A stretch of DNA of 6,727 bases from Acetatifactor sp. (lineage in GTDB: Bacteria > Bacillota > Clostridia > Lachnospirales > Lachnospiraceae). Within the stretch, counting starts at the first letter, position 1, and every line of letters starts with the position of its first letter. Shown piece by piece: positions 6,601 through 6,727 of the stretch. Below the pieces are notes generated by a model, which searched no databases, was not told the origin of the DNA, and saw only the letters and a program-made list of their open reading frames with translations. Location: positions 1-6,727 of the forward strand of contig JAILPF010000536.1 in NCBI GenBank assembly GCA_024699575.1, given 5' to 3'. The position numbers and the translations under genes were made by a program.

Positions 6601-6727
6601 GGTGCCGCCAGAATCCGCGTACGTTCTCTTCTGTCAGCAATACGTGTCCGCGAACGGATGCACAAGCAGCGTACTATTCGTTCCACTTTGTACACTAAAG
6701 TACCATTTACTGAGGATATGCGGAAAG
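3697..6727 (+). CDS. Acyl-CoA dehydratase activase-related multidomain protein (two BcrAD/BadF/HgdC ATPase domains, then DUF2229 and HgdB-related region), 3' end outside the window
   Basis: The 1010 residues visible are the start of a protein whose relatives are usually about 1400 residues. Two ASKHA ATPase domains lie in tandem. The first (about 8-235) has [10 protein letters not shown] (11-20), LGGED (106-110) and GG(P) at 218-220. The second (about 323-565) has [10 protein letters not shown] (326-335), GGQD (425-428) and VVQGG (538-542). Each keeps the two cysteines that hold the bridging 4Fe-4S cluster in activators such as HgdC: C129/C168 and C448/C487, both 39 residues apart. A CxxCxxxC motif (C609, C612, C616) with C635 follows and may bind another metal centre. 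From about 673 comes DUF2229 ([19 protein letters not shown]725 in SESECYPAK), and GRPYHVDP near 861-868 with C936 marks the HgdB-related part. Activators use ATP to push low-potential electrons onto a partner; this fusion's substrate is unknown. It is transcribed divergently from the minus operon. Start ATG chosen over GTG 3685 on ribosome-site spacing. Confidence 0.92.
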   Translation, partial: MSLLARQATLGIDIGSTTVKIAILDEEHHILFSNYMRHYANIRETLAALLRQAYEALGDVTLHPMITGSGGLTLANHLGVPFTQEVIAVATSLQEFAPKTDVAIELGGEDAKIIYFEDGNVEQRMNGICAGGTGSFIDQMASLLQTDAAGLNEYAKDYHSLYDIAARCGVFAKTDIQPLINEGATKEDLSASIFQAVVNQTISGLACGKPIRGHVAFLGGPLHFLSELKEAFIRTLKLDEEHIIDTEHSHLFAAIGSALNAKSDVTYTMKEMVDKLSVDIKMEFEVERMEPLFATKEDYQVFLARHQKHHVAASDLSAYQGNAYLGIDAGSTTTKIALVGEDGSLLYSFYSSNDGSPLLTAIRSIKEIYSLLPEGVKIVRSCSTGYGEALLKAALLLDDGEVETVAHYYAAAFFNPDVDCILDIGGQDMKCIKIKNQTVDSVQLNEACSSGCGSFIETFAKSLNYSVQDFAKTALFAKHPIDLGTRCTVFMNSKVKQAQKEGASVADISAGLAYSVIKNALFKVIKVSDASELGSNIVVQGGTFYNDAVLRSFEKIAGCEAIRPDIAGIMGAFGAALIARERYEEGSQTTMLSFDQICNLKFETSMAKCRGCTNSCRLTINKFSGGRQFISGNRCERGIGGQKNANNVPNLYEYKLNRLFSYPSLEADQAKRGIVGIPRVLNMYENYPFWHTFFTELGYRVVLSPSSNRKIYELGIESIPSESECYPAKLAHGHVMWLIKQGIKFIFYPALFYERDEIEGAGNHYNCPIVTSYSENIKNNVEELQSEGVLFRNPFLSFKSLETVTDALKKEFKDIPSSEITNACKKAWEEQQNARTDLQKKGEEVLNYLKETGKRGIVLAGRPYHVDPEINHGIPELITSFGLAVLTEDSISHLGHPDRPLIVSDQWMYHSRLYAAASYVRTVDNLDLIQLNSFGCGLDAVTTDQVNDILSGSDKIYTCLKIDEVNNLGAARIRVRSLLSAIRVRERMHKQRTIRSTLYTKVPFTEDMRK

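Overview
The window looks like chromosome of a low-to-mid GC Gram-positive anaerobe in the Clostridia, most probably Lachnospiraceae. This rests on AGGAGG-like ribosome binding sites, a near-consensus TTGCAT-17-TATAAT promoter, and a gene set typical of that group: a giant acyl-CoA dehydratase activase-related protein, an M16C insulinase-family peptidase and a shortened sigma-70-like protein. I see no RNA gene, mobile element, CRISPR array, phage gene or transcription terminator. The genus is not determined.

Layout. Positions 1-3464 hold four genes, all on the minus strand and closely packed (gaps of 17, 15 and 31 bases), so they probably form one operon read right to left. In transcription order these are: a rhomboid-fold membrane protein that lacks the catalytic residues and carries a C-terminal Cys/His zinc-binding-like tail (2613-3464); a sigma-70-like protein with regions 1.1, 2.1-2.2 and 3 but no recognisable 2.3-2.4 and no region 4 (1864-2595); a 142-residue protein I do not recognise (1420-1848); and the N-terminal 462 residues of an M16C zinc metallopeptidase that runs off the left edge (1-1388). 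Positions 3465-3696 are a divergent intergenic region with a good promoter facing each way, one inverted repeat at the predicted start of the minus transcript and an A/T-rich inverted repeat between the two -35 boxes. From 3697 to the right edge runs the first 1010 residues of a multidomain protein with two ASKHA-type activator domains, a four-cysteine motif, and DUF2229 / HgdB-related regions.

How the genes may work together. The plus-strand protein belongs to the ATP-driven low-potential electron-transfer (2-hydroxyacyl-CoA dehydratase activator) world; its substrate is unknown. The minus operon combines a probable pseudoprotease, a sigma-like protein that may bind RNA polymerase core without reading promoters, an orphan and a cytosolic peptidase. 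A shared role in membrane or protein quality control or in modulating transcription is only an inference. The pair of degenerate proteins (rhomboid without Ser/His, sigma without DNA-reading parts) placed side by side is the most unusual thing in the window.
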